Assembly: GCA_030611085.1 (NCBI GenBank) | Contig: JAUWQI010000008.1 | Span: 1-49,757 of the forward strand | DNA: 49,757 nucleotides | DNA from: Dehalococcoidia bacterium | GTDB taxonomy: Bacteria; Chloroflexota; Dehalococcoidia; GIF9; AB-539-J10 | Direction of reading: 5' to 3' | Part shown: in pieces, positions 17,589 through 25,012 of the stretch | Numbering within the stretch: position 1 is the stretch's first letter | Layout of the letters: each line of letters begins with the position of its first letter | Program-made: the position numbers and the translations under genes | Notes under the pieces: model-generated | What the model was told of the DNA's origin: nothing | Database searches by the model: none | Seen by the model: only the letters and a program-made list of their open reading frames with translations

Positions 17589-17786
17589 ATGACTAATAAA
17601 ATGCCTGACCCGGTTGTCAACTATCTCAAGAGCCAGCTCCTCCATAAAAAGAAGCCACTACAAAAAGCTATCTAAAACACTTATAATTATTGGAAGGCAA
17701 TGCGCAACTTTATGGAGGAAGACTTCACTGAAGACGAATCTTTAAGGTTATTGGAAGAGGCAGCAGATGAAATTAGAGAGAAGTAA
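17589..17786 (+). pseudogene. Small reading frame with one in-frame stop, unknown
   Basis: Between ilvC and leuA a single frame runs from ATG 17589 (MTNKMPDPVVNYLKSQLLHK...) through one TAA at 17673 and on to TAA at 17784. The second half has its own ATG at 17700 and reads MRNFMEEDFTEDESLRLLEE, very acidic and helical, ending in AADEIREK. Both halves look like small-protein sequence, and sharing one frame suggests a 65-codon gene broken by a stop. They could instead be two separate peptides of 28 residues each. I recognise no family. Confidence 0.3.
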
Positions 17787-17801
17787 GCTAGGGAGTAAAT
17801 C

Positions 17802-19334
17802 ATGGATAAAGTAATTATTTTTGACACTACTTTAAGAGATGGGGAGCAGGCAGCCGGGGCGAGCCTAAATCCCCAGGAAAAGTTGGAAATTGCTAAACAA
17901 TTAGAAAAACTTGGCGTTGATGTTATTGAAGCTGGCTTTCCCGCCAGCTCACCTGGCGATTTTGAAGCGGTTCGCCTTATTGCCCAAGAAGTCAAGCACC
18001 CTGTAATTTGTCCTCTCGCCTCGGCAACTCCTGAAGCTGTGGACAAAGCCTGGGAGGCGGTTAAAGGAGCCGACCATCCTCGAATCCATATTTTCCTCTC
18101 GGCCTCAGATATTCATCTGTCTTACCAACTTAAAAAGAGTCGTGAAGAAATTCTGCAGCTATCCAAGGAAATGGTGACTCGCGCCAAAGGTTATGTTAAT
18201 GATGTCGAGTTTTCACCTATGGATGCCAGCCGTACTGAACCAGCTTATATTTACCAAATTCTAGAAGCTGTGATTGATGCCGGGGCAACCACAGTTAATA
18301 TCCCTGATACTGTAGGTTATGCTGCACCCCAAGAATTTGGCAATTTGATTCAAGGCATTCTGTCCAATGTGCCTAATATCCATAAGGCTATCGTGAGTGT
18401 CCACTGCCATAATGATTTAGGCTTGGCAGTAGCTAATAGCCTTGAGGCAATACAAAAAGGAGCACGGCAAGTTGAGTGCACTATCAATGGCATCGGAGAG
18501 CGAGCTGGCAATGCTTCTTTAGAAGAAATTGTCATGGCGCTAAAGACCCGTCAGGACTTCTTCAACCTCGCTACCAATATTGATACTACCCAAATCTATA
18601 GGACAAGTCGTCTGGTAAGTGAACTCACTGGCTTTTCTATCCAGCCTAATAAAGCTATTATTGGGGCAAATGCTTTCCGCCACCAATCAGGCATTCACCA
18701 GGATGGCGTGCTCAAGAAAGCTATCACTTATGAAATCATGGACCCTAGAACAGTAGGCATCCCATCAAGTGTCCTAGTATTAAGCAAACTAAGTGGCACA
18801 CATGGTTTTAAGGAACGATTAGCCGAGCTTGGCTATAGTTTGAGCCAAGAGGCACTAAACCATGCCTTTCAGGGCTTCAAGGAGCTAGCTGATAAGAAAA
18901 AGGAAATTACAGATAGAGATATTGAATCCTTAATAGCTGAGGAACTGCGCACCACTACTGAGATATATCATCTTGACTATGTTGAAATTTCCTGTGGTGA
19001 CCATAGCCTTCCTACAGCTACAGTTAGACTTATTGACCCCGAGGGGCAGAGCTTAGCCGATGCTGCCTTGGGCACAGGACCTGTGGATGCGATATATAAA
19101 GCTATTAACCGCATAGTGGGAATACCCAATAATCTCACAGAGTTCACCGTTAAATCGGTTACCGAGGGGATTGATGCCATTGGAGAGGTGTTAGTAAGGA
19201 TTGAAAGCGAGGATGTAACTTATACTGGCCGTGGCGCTTCCACTGACATTATCGTCGCTAGCGCTAAGGCATACATGAATGCCCTGAATCGGCTTTTAGC
19301 CAGAAAAACACCTAAAGAGGGAGAAGCTAGTTGA
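17802..19334 (+). CDS. leuA: 2-isopropylmalate synthase
   Basis: LeuA condenses 2-oxoisovalerate with acetyl-CoA, the first step of leucine synthesis. The 510 residues include [13 protein letters not shown] at the N-terminus (metal and substrate site), [18 protein letters not shown] with the metal-binding histidines, [20 protein letters not shown], the [10 protein letters not shown] segment, and a C-terminal LeuA regulatory domain (about 385-500) for leucine feedback. A second DTTLRDG enzyme in the operon is CimA; this one groups with LeuA by ATG-start sequence and domain pattern. The mgtC-like gene overlaps its stop by four bases. Confidence 0.94.
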   Translation: MDKVIIFDTTLRDGEQAAGASLNPQEKLEIAKQLEKLGVDVIEAGFPASSPGDFEAVRLIAQEVKHPVICPLASATPEAVDKAWEAVKGADHPRIHIFLSASDIHLSYQLKKSREEILQLSKEMVTRAKGYVNDVEFSPMDASRTEPAYIYQILEAVIDAGATTVNIPDTVGYAAPQEFGNLIQGILSNVPNIHKAIVSVHCHNDLGLAVANSLEAIQKGARQVECTINGIGERAGNASLEEIVMALKTRQDFFNLATNIDTTQIYRTSRLVSELTGFSIQPNKAIIGANAFRHQSGIHQDGVLKKAITYEIMDPRTVGIPSSVLVLSKLSGTHGFKERLAELGYSLSQEALNHAFQGFKELADKKKEITDRDIESLIAEELRTTTEIYHLDYVEISCGDHSLPTATVRLIDPEGQSLADAALGTGPVDAIYKAINRIVGIPNNLTEFTVKSVTEGIDAIGEVLVRIESEDVTYTGRGASTDIIVASAKAYMNALNRLLARKTPKEGEAS

Positions 19335-19735
19335 GTCCCTGGTGGGAAATGGTGCTGCGTCTGCTATTAGCTACTGCTCTGGGGACTGGCATTGGCTATC
19401 ACCGTGAACGGGCTGGGAAAGCAGCAGGGTTGCGTACTCACGCATGCATCGCTTTAGGTGCAGCTCTATTCACTATAGCCTCCTTTAGTTTCGGTGACCA
19501 TGCTGACCCCTCACGTGTTGCTGCTGGAGTAGTAGCTGGAGTTGGTTTCATTGGCGCTGGTGCTATTTTACGTGGCATGCGCGGAGATGGCGGGATAGCA
19601 GGACTAACCACCGCAGCATGTATTTGGGTAACTGCCGCTATAGGTTTAGCTGCCGGAGCTGGATTATATTTGATTGCTGCTGTTACAGCTCTCATTACAG
19701 TGATTGTGCTGAGGCTTCCCAAAATTTCTGGATAG
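19331..19735 (+). CDS. MgtC/SapB-family membrane protein
   Basis: A 134-residue integral membrane protein with the MgtC/SapB signature: [20 protein letters not shown] (about 18-37), then the glycine-rich [16 protein letters not shown] and [18 protein letters not shown]. About four membrane helices are expected. Family members are linked to magnesium limitation and to control of the F-type ATPase; the function here is unknown. The start is TTG at 19331, which overlaps the leuA stop (TTGA), so translation is coupled to leuA. It is an unrelated gene inside an amino-acid operon. Confidence 0.88.
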   Translation: MSPWWEMVLRLLLATALGTGIGYHRERAGKAAGLRTHACIALGAALFTIASFSFGDHADPSRVAAGVVAGVGFIGAGAILRGMRGDGGIAGLTTAACIWVTAAIGLAAGAGLYLIAAVTALITVIVLRLPKISG

Positions 19736-19769
19736 AATAACAGCAATCAGAATTAAGCTAATAGTTTAA

Positions 19770-21029
19770 ATGGCAACACTAGCAGAAAAGATTTTAGCAC
19801 CCCATTGTGGCAAAAAACAGGTTAAGCCTGGCGAGTTTATAAATGCCAAGGTTGATTTAGTCTTGGCTAACGATATAACAGCGCCTTTGGCTATAAAAGA
19901 GTTCCAGCGGCTAGGAGTAGGCAAGGTATTCGATCCAGCAAAAGTAGTCATGGTTCCTGACCACTTTTGTCCTAACAAAGACATACAGTCTGCGGAACAA
20001 GCAAAGTTTATGCGGGAGTTTGCCAAAGAGCAGAAGGTAATTTATTTTGAGGTAGGGCGGATGGGCATTGAGCATGTGCTTTTGCCCGAGCAAGGTTTAG
20101 TCTTACCCTGTCAAGTCATCGTTGGTGCTGATTCCCACACTTGCACTTATGGCGCCTTGGGTGCCTTTGCCACTGGCATGGGCTCAACCGATATTGCCGT
20201 GGCTATGACCACAGGTGAGATATGGATGAAGGTGCCACCAACTATTAAATTTATTTATCATGGGAAGTTACCCAAGTGGGTTAGTGGCAAAGACCTCATT
20301 CTTTATACCATTGGAAACATTGGCGTTGATGGAGCACTCTACTCGGTTATGGAATTCAGTGGTGAAGCGATTGATGAGCTATCCATGGATGGACGCTTTA
20401 CCATGGCAAACATGGCTATTGAAGCTGGAGCCAAGGCAGGCATTTTTAATGTAGACGAAAAGACTAAGAAATATGTTGAAGAGCACGGCAATCGGCTTTA
20501 CTCAACATATCAATCAGACAAAGACGCCGAATACGCCAACATTATTGAATACGATATGTCAAAAATTGAGCCTCAGGTAGCCTTTCCCCACATTCCTTCC
20601 AATACCAAACCCATAAGCCAAGTGGGAGAGGTGAAGCTGGACCAGGTAGTAATTGGCAGTTGCACCAATGGTCGACTTGACGACCTAAGAATAGCCGCCA
20701 AACTGTTTCAAGGGAAGCAAGTCCATTCTGAGTTGAGATGCATTATCATCCCAGGCTCACAAAAAGTCTATCTTGAGGCACTAAGAGAAGGATTGATAGA
20801 GATCTTCATAGAAGCTGGGGCTGTAGTAAGCACTCCTACTTGCGGACCTTGCCTTGGTGGTTATATGGGGGTTTTAGCCGCTGGCGAGAGGTGCCTCTCT
20901 ACCACTAATCGAAACTTTGTTGGCAGAATGGGAAGCCCCCAGTCTGAAGTTTACCTGGCTAATCCAGCAGTAGCCGCCGCCAGTGCTATTTTGGGGAAGA
21001 TTGCTAACCCTGAAGAAATTCCAGGTTAA
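19770..21029 (+). CDS. leuC: 3-isopropylmalate dehydratase large subunit
   Basis: LeuC with LeuD isomerises 2- to 3-isopropylmalate, and likely also citramalate for the CimA route. The 419-residue protein is the shorter archaeal-type form of the aconitase family. Cluster-binding cysteines lie in [12 protein letters not shown] and [14 protein letters not shown]; the [19 protein letters not shown] segment carries the first. The end [20 protein letters not shown] is repeated almost exactly at 22908-22988. In most relatives leuD follows directly, but here 3.5 kb of accessory DNA separates them. Confidence 0.95.
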   Translation: MATLAEKILAPHCGKKQVKPGEFINAKVDLVLANDITAPLAIKEFQRLGVGKVFDPAKVVMVPDHFCPNKDIQSAEQAKFMREFAKEQKVIYFEVGRMGIEHVLLPEQGLVLPCQVIVGADSHTCTYGALGAFATGMGSTDIAVAMTTGEIWMKVPPTIKFIYHGKLPKWVSGKDLILYTIGNIGVDGALYSVMEFSGEAIDELSMDGRFTMANMAIEAGAKAGIFNVDEKTKKYVEEHGNRLYSTYQSDKDAEYANIIEYDMSKIEPQVAFPHIPSNTKPISQVGEVKLDQVVIGSCTNGRLDDLRIAAKLFQGKQVHSELRCIIIPGSQKVYLEALREGLIEIFIEAGAVVSTPTCGPCLGGYMGVLAAGERCLSTTNRNFVGRMGSPQSEVYLANPAVAAASAILGKIANPEEIPG

Positions 21030-21118
21030 AAGGTATGAAATCAGCGAACTTCTTTTATCCGCAAGAGGTTATCTACCATTGGCTAGAGCCCTGATGAAAA
21101 GAAGGAGGTTATATTATA

Positions 21119-22888
21119 TTGAAGGAAGATACATCTGTCACAGGTCATGGTAGGGTTGCAAGAGAGAGGAAAATGAGTTATGCCCACACAGGTTCGGGGA
21201 AAAAACTATTATGGCGTACGATTGGTGAGCTGTTAAGAGAAACAGCTGCAAGGTATCCAGAGGATGATGCTTTGGTAGCCGTGTGGCGTGATGAGCGATA
21301 TAGTTATAGAAGATTTTATGAAGTCTGTTGCCAAGCAGCTAAAGGCTTTATGAAACTGGGTATTGCCAAAGGCGATCGAATTGCAATTTGGGCTACAAAT
21401 TGCCCGGAATGGGTCATCACTCAGTTCGCCACGGCGATGATAGGCGCTATCCTAGTCCCAATCAGCCCAGCTTTTAAGCAGCATGAACTAGAGTATATTT
21501 TGAAAGACTCTGAAAGCCAAACGCTTGTTTTAATCAGGGGCTTCAAAACTTCCGATTATCCTATGATGTTTTACAGTATCTGTCCTGAAGCAAAAGGGGC
21601 GAATCCCGGCGAGATAAAATCTAAAAAAATTCCTTATTTGAAGAATGTTATCCTTTTGAGCGAAGATGCTCAGCCAGGAATGTCTACTTGGAGAGATTTA
21701 TTAGAATTTGGAGATGAAGTTTCCGATAGAGAACTTGAGGAGAGAACAGCATCCTTAGATCCAGAAGATATAATGAACATCCAATATACTTCAGGGACGA
21801 CCGGTTTCCCCAAAGGGGCGTTGCTCACCCATCATAACATCGTGAATAACGGATTCTTTGGGGGAGAGAATTTAAAATTTACATCTAGTGATAGACTTTG
21901 TAACCCTTTACCACTCTATCATTGCTTCGGAATGGTCTTAGGAAGTATCCTTTGCGTCACTCACGGTGCCACGATGGTGCTTCCGGCAGAATATTTTGAC
22001 CCACTATCAACACTAAAGGCAGTGGAACAGGAACGGTGCACCGCTATTCACGGCGTTCCTACAATGTTCATTGCCGCATTGGAGCACCCCAAATTTAAAG
22101 AGTTTAATCTTAGCAGTTTAAGGGCTGGCATCATGGGAGGGGCCCCCTGCCCAATAGAAGTAATGAAGAGAGTAATTGACTTGATGGGCATTTATGAAAT
22201 CACTATTGGCTATGGTTTAACAGAGTGCTCACCTCTAACTACCCAGACCAGCCTTAACAACCCTTCAAGCTTATGGATGGAGACCGTCGGGCCACCAATC
22301 CCACACACCGAGGTAAAAATTATTGATCCTGCCACGGGAAAGGTAGTCCCCGTGGGAATCCAGGGCGAGCTTTGTTGCCGTGGCTATCTGCTAATGAGGG
22401 GGTATCACAATAAACCAAAGGAAACAGCCGAGACCATAGACACAAGGGGCTGGCTTCACACGGGAGATTTAGCCACGATGGATGAAAATGGCTATTGTAG
22501 AATTACCGGCCGAATCAAAGATATGATTCTCAGGGGTGGAGAAAACATATCTCCACGAGAGATTGAAGAGTTTCTCCATACTCATCCGGCAATCAAAGAT
22601 GTGTATGTATTTGGAGTTCCCGATAAGAAATACGGCGAAGAGATAGCAGCCTGGATTCAGTTAAAAGAGAACAAAAACACTACACCTGAAGAGATTCATG
22701 AATTTTGCGTCGGTAAGATAGCGCACCAAAAGATCCCCAAATACATCAAATTTGTCGAATCCTACCCTATGACAGCTAGTGGCAAGATTCAAAAATTTAA
22801 AATGCGCGAAATAGCAATCAAAAGGTCAGAGTTAGAAGAAAAAAGAGCAGAGGTGCAATTAGGTTTGAAAAGTGATTCAGGGAGTTGA
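21119..22888 (+). CDS. AMP-dependent acyl-CoA synthetase (FadD-like)
   Basis: A 589-residue acyl-adenylate-forming enzyme that would activate a fatty or other organic acid with ATP and CoA. Motifs: the phosphate-binding loop YTSGTTGFPKGALLTHHN (near residue 223), GYGLTECSPLTTQTS, the hinge region GWLHTGDLATMDENGYCRI, then RIKDMILRGGENISPREIEE, and the catalytic-lysine end MTASGKIQKFKMREI. The TTG start at 21119 has GGAGG ten bases upstream; an ATG at 21173 (MSYAHTGSGKKLLW) is an equally good choice by homology. It sits between leuC and a duplicate of the leuC 3' end, so it came in with the island. Substrate unknown. Confidence 0.9.
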   Translation: MKEDTSVTGHGRVARERKMSYAHTGSGKKLLWRTIGELLRETAARYPEDDALVAVWRDERYSYRRFYEVCCQAAKGFMKLGIAKGDRIAIWATNCPEWVITQFATAMIGAILVPISPAFKQHELEYILKDSESQTLVLIRGFKTSDYPMMFYSICPEAKGANPGEIKSKKIPYLKNVILLSEDAQPGMSTWRDLLEFGDEVSDRELEERTASLDPEDIMNIQYTSGTTGFPKGALLTHHNIVNNGFFGGENLKFTSSDRLCNPLPLYHCFGMVLGSILCVTHGATMVLPAEYFDPLSTLKAVEQERCTAIHGVPTMFIAALEHPKFKEFNLSSLRAGIMGGAPCPIEVMKRVIDLMGIYEITIGYGLTECSPLTTQTSLNNPSSLWMETVGPPIPHTEVKIIDPATGKVVPVGIQGELCCRGYLLMRGYHNKPKETAETIDTRGWLHTGDLATMDENGYCRITGRIKDMILRGGENISPREIEEFLHTHPAIKDVYVFGVPDKKYGEEIAAWIQLKENKNTTPEEIHEFCVGKIAHQKIPKYIKFVESYPMTASGKIQKFKMREIAIKRSELEEKRAEVQLGLKSDSGS

Positions 22889-22907
22889 GCCAACGGTGGG
22901 TAACAAT

Positions 22908-22988
22908 GTGTATTTGGCTAATCCAGCAGTAGCCGCTGCCAGTGCTATTTTGGGGAAGATTGCTAACCCTGAAGAAGTCGCAAGCTAA
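22908..22988 (+). pseudogene. Duplicated 3' end of leuC
   Basis: Eighty-one bases encode [20 protein letters not shown] then PEEVAS and a stop, in the same phase as the leuC C-terminus at 20949-21029. Over a 61-base core (starting GGCTAATCCAGCAGTAGCCG) there is one difference, a silent one, while the last few codons differ. The following bases GGTTAAGCTAAGTC vaguely resemble a leuD start. It looks like an older leuC-leuD junction left behind when the acyl-CoA synthetase segment came in, or a duplication made by recombination. Confidence 0.85.
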
Positions 22989-23026
22989 AGGGGTGATACT
23001 GGTTAAGCTAAGTCAGATTAGATGAA

Positions 23027-23215
23027 ATGATAAAAATTGCACTGCGGCATTCGTTTGCCACGCATTTGCTTGAGTCCGGAGTAGGCCTGCGCTACATTCA
23101 GGAATTATTGGGACATAAGAGCAGCAAAACAACCGAAGTTTACACCCATGTTTCTCATAGGATGCTGGGAAAAATCCAAAGTCCATTGGATAGGATGGAG
23201 CTAAACAGAAAATAA
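23027..23215 (+). pseudogene. Tyrosine recombinase (integron-integrase-like), C-terminal stub
   Basis: The 62 residues hold only the end of a tyrosine recombinase catalytic domain: [13 protein letters not shown] with the His-x-x-Arg box histidine region, [17 protein letters not shown] with the second histidine and the nucleophilic tyrosine, and a tail KIQSPLDRM. The SPLD tail is also seen in integron integrases (IntI) and close relatives. The core-binding domain and the first catalytic Arg and Lys are missing, so it cannot be active. It reads in the same direction as the two cassette-like genes that follow, as in some integrons with a co-oriented integrase. Confidence 0.8.
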
Positions 23216-23225
23216 TCGCAATGCG

Positions 23226-23232
23226 GTTATGC
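23226..23232 (+). other. Integron core-site-like GTTATGC after the integrase stub
   Basis: GTTATGC lies 11 bases after the integrase stub and 40 bases before the first orphan gene. It matches the G-TT-RRRY-type cleavage core at which integron cassettes join, and resembles the ends of the two attC-like sites downstream (GTTGTCC, TTTATGC). This is the place where an attI site would be expected if the integrase is co-oriented. A seven-base match alone is weak. Confidence 0.35.
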
Positions 23233-23271
23233 ACGAGTTAAACGACATTGCTTAAAGGAGGAGGCCAGTAT

Positions 23272-23649
23272 ATGAAAAACATTCTTCTTTTCAAGTATGG
23301 TGGTTACATCATCTATCTTGTTTCCTTGATAGGGTTATTTCTAAATGGGGGTGTGGCTACTTTACATTTTATAAATGGTCGGTGGTTATTCGGTATTTGG
23401 GCTCTATTCTCAATTATCCTTTTACCTAAGGCTACGTTGGGTCTCATTTTATTATTGGGTCGTAAATCCATCGTGTTTATGAATATGCCTCCGATAATGT
23501 GGAAAATATTTCCAAGCACGATGCAAAAATATCGGAGTGATTCCCTAATTTCTATTTTTGGAAATCCAGTATTGAAAGGGTTTGTGAGGGAAATAATTTA
23601 TCTTGTTATTAGCCTTGTCCCGATTATTGTTTTTATATTTTGGAATTGA
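23272..23649 (+). CDS. Orphan membrane protein in an integron-like cassette
   Basis: A 125-residue protein of unknown function. Hydrophobic segments near residues 8-25, 35-62 and 100-124 suggest three or four membrane passes; between them lies a short basic stretch (MQKYRSD). The ATG at 23272 is chosen over an upstream TTG because an AAAGGAGGAGG ribosome-binding site sits directly before it. The gene is more AT-rich than the leu genes. It lies between the GTTATGC core and an attC-like palindrome, the arrangement of a single-gene integron cassette. It may be transcribed with the leu operon. Confidence 0.65.
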   Translation: MKNILLFKYGGYIIYLVSLIGLFLNGGVATLHFINGRWLFGIWALFSIILLPKATLGLILLLGRKSIVFMNMPPIMWKIFPSTMQKYRSDSLISIFGNPVLKGFVREIIYLVISLVPIIVFIFWN

Positions 23650-23665
23650 TGGATAAAGCAACGTC

Positions 23666-23734
23666 GATTAACAGCCTGTTTGCGACGCTTCGCTAAATGC
23701 TTTCGGCACTTCGCAAACACCGAAACCGTTGTCC
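23666..23734 (+). other. attC-like recombination site 1
   Basis: A 69-base imperfect palindrome directly downstream of the first orphan gene. It starts with GATTAAC (R''-like, ending in AAC) and ends with GTTGTCC (R'-like, starting with GTT). The inner arms TGTTTGCGA (23677-23685) and TCGCAAACA (23711-23719) are perfectly complementary, and the left inner arm is shorter than the right, leaving unpaired bases as in attC sites. No T-run follows, which argues against a simple terminator. Confidence 0.5.
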
Positions 23735-23759
23735 GAAATCGCTGTGGAGATGAAGAAAG

Positions 23760-24362
23760 ATGAGCTGGAATGAAATTTTTCAGATTATTTCAGGTGTTAT
23801 CATATCTGTGGGAGGGGCGGGAGTTATTATTTGGAAACTATCCTCGTATCTTGGAGAGATATGGGCAAAAAAGCATTTAGAATCTATTAAGAAAGAGTAT
23901 CAAAAAGAAATAGAAGATTATAAATCTCACTTAGATATGCTTAAAGAAACAACTTTGCGCTATTCAGGACGACAGTTTGAGTTGTATAATCAACTTTGGC
24001 ATTCTTTGTATGATCTAAAATCAATGGCTGATGCTCTTTGGGAAGAAGCGAACGAACAAAACCTGAGGAGGTTTTCTCAGCAATTAAAAAAGACAATGGA
24101 TGAAGTAGAAAAAAGTTATTTGTTTATTGAAGAAAATCATTACCAAGAACTATTAGAATTACTTAATGAGTTTAAAAATTATGAGATTGAGAAGAAAAGG
24201 TTGGTTCAACTATATATGAGGAGAAGCTATAAACAACAAGTGGATCCCTATGAAATAAAGCAGTTAGTCGAACAGAATAGGGAAGGAAAACAGAGATATG
24301 AGCAGTTGGTAAAAGAAATAGGCGATAATTTGAAAAACCAAATAAGAGGAGGGAATAATTAG
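23760..24362 (+). CDS. Coiled-coil membrane-anchored protein in an integron-like cassette
   Basis: A 200-residue protein with one N-terminal membrane helix (about residues 8-30, IISGVIISVGGAGVIIWKL) followed by long, highly charged helices: 38-70 and 100-200. The segment LRYSGRQFELYNQLWHSLYD and the ENHYQELLELL part resemble a group of uncharacterised proteins that I associate with integron cassettes, but this is from memory. It is strongly AT-rich, unlike the leu genes. It lies between two attC-like palindromes, oriented with the operon. Function unknown. Confidence 0.7.
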   Translation: MSWNEIFQIISGVIISVGGAGVIIWKLSSYLGEIWAKKHLESIKKEYQKEIEDYKSHLDMLKETTLRYSGRQFELYNQLWHSLYDLKSMADALWEEANEQNLRRFSQQLKKTMDEVEKSYLFIEENHYQELLELLNEFKNYEIEKKRLVQLYMRRSYKQQVDPYEIKQLVEQNREGKQRYEQLVKEIGDNLKNQIRGGNN

Positions 24363-24371
24363 TGCGACTTC

Positions 24372-24465
24372 GGATAACACAGCATATACGCTACGGGCTT
24401 ACGCCCTTGCCCTTCGGGACATTGCTCCCTCCAGTCGCACGTCGTATATGCTGGAAACTTTATGC
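24372..24465 (+). other. attC-like recombination site 2
   Basis: A 94-base structure just after the second orphan gene. GGATAAC is followed by CAGCATATACG (24380-24390), a 52-base variable centre, then the perfect complement CGTATATGCTG (24443-24453), four more bases and TTTATGC. TTTATGC differs from GTTATGC only at the base where cleavage would occur, so the site may be inactive. A second, interleaved 8-base pair, GTGCGACT (24362-24369) with AGTCGCAC (24433-24440), is also present. Layout and lack of a T-run fit an attC better than a terminator. Confidence 0.55.
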
Positions 24466-24513
24466 GAAACGGTTTACAAAAATAATAGGAAACTTTAAAG
24501 GCAGGATGAGAGT

Positions 24514-25011
24514 TTGAAGCTAAAAGGGAGGGTTTCCAAATTTGGAGCTAATGTCAATACGGACATTATTATCCCGGCACGTTATCTCAATATTTCTGAG
24601 CCAGGAGAGCTAGCGAGGCACTGTATGGAGGATATTGACCCCGAATTCCCTTCTAAAATTGAGCCTGGAGACATTATAGTTGCTACCACTAATTTTGGTT
24701 GCGGTTCCTCTCGTGAACATGCCCCACTGGCAATAAAGGCTTGTGGCATATCCTGTGTCATTGCCCAGAGCTTTGCCCGCATCTTTTTCCGCAATGCTAT
24801 CAATATTGGCTTACCTCTGTTGGAATGTGCTGAGGCAGTGAAAGAAACAGAAACTGGCGATATTCTTGAAGTTGATTTGTCCTGTGGTGAGATTAACAAT
24901 GTTTCTAAACATAAGACCTTTATGGCTAGTTCCTATCCCGAGTTCATGCTGGGAATCATCAACGCTGGCGGACTGGTCGAATATACTAAAAATAGATTAC
25001 AGGGGAGATAA
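24514..25011 (+). CDS. leuD: 3-isopropylmalate dehydratase small subunit
   Basis: LeuD is the swivelling subunit of isopropylmalate isomerase. The 165 residues are the archaeal-type length that matches the short LeuC. Motifs: [20 protein letters not shown] (residues 4-23) and the substrate loop [20 protein letters not shown]. The start is TTG at 24514, with AGGATGAGAG upstream; the N-terminus then matches the family. It is one base from leuB and is parted from leuC by the accessory island. Confidence 0.95.
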   Translation: MKLKGRVSKFGANVNTDIIIPARYLNISEPGELARHCMEDIDPEFPSKIEPGDIIVATTNFGCGSSREHAPLAIKACGISCVIAQSFARIFFRNAINIGLPLLECAEAVKETETGDILEVDLSCGEINNVSKHKTFMASSYPEFMLGIINAGGLVEYTKNRLQGR

Positions 25012-25012
25012 C

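Noticed and set aside
23248-23271. Upstream TTG start for the first cassette gene
   Set aside because: The ribosome-binding site lies inside that extension; the ATG at 23272 is placed correctly after it.
24366-24465. Palindrome after cassette gene 2 read as a simple terminator
   Set aside because: No T-run follows either side of the stem, the loop is over 50 bases long, and leuD and leuB downstream must be expressed from the same operon.
24866-25012. Long N-terminal extension of leuB
   Set aside because: It overlaps leuD, has no family similarity, and the ATG at 25013 has a good ribosome-binding site and begins with the family sequence.
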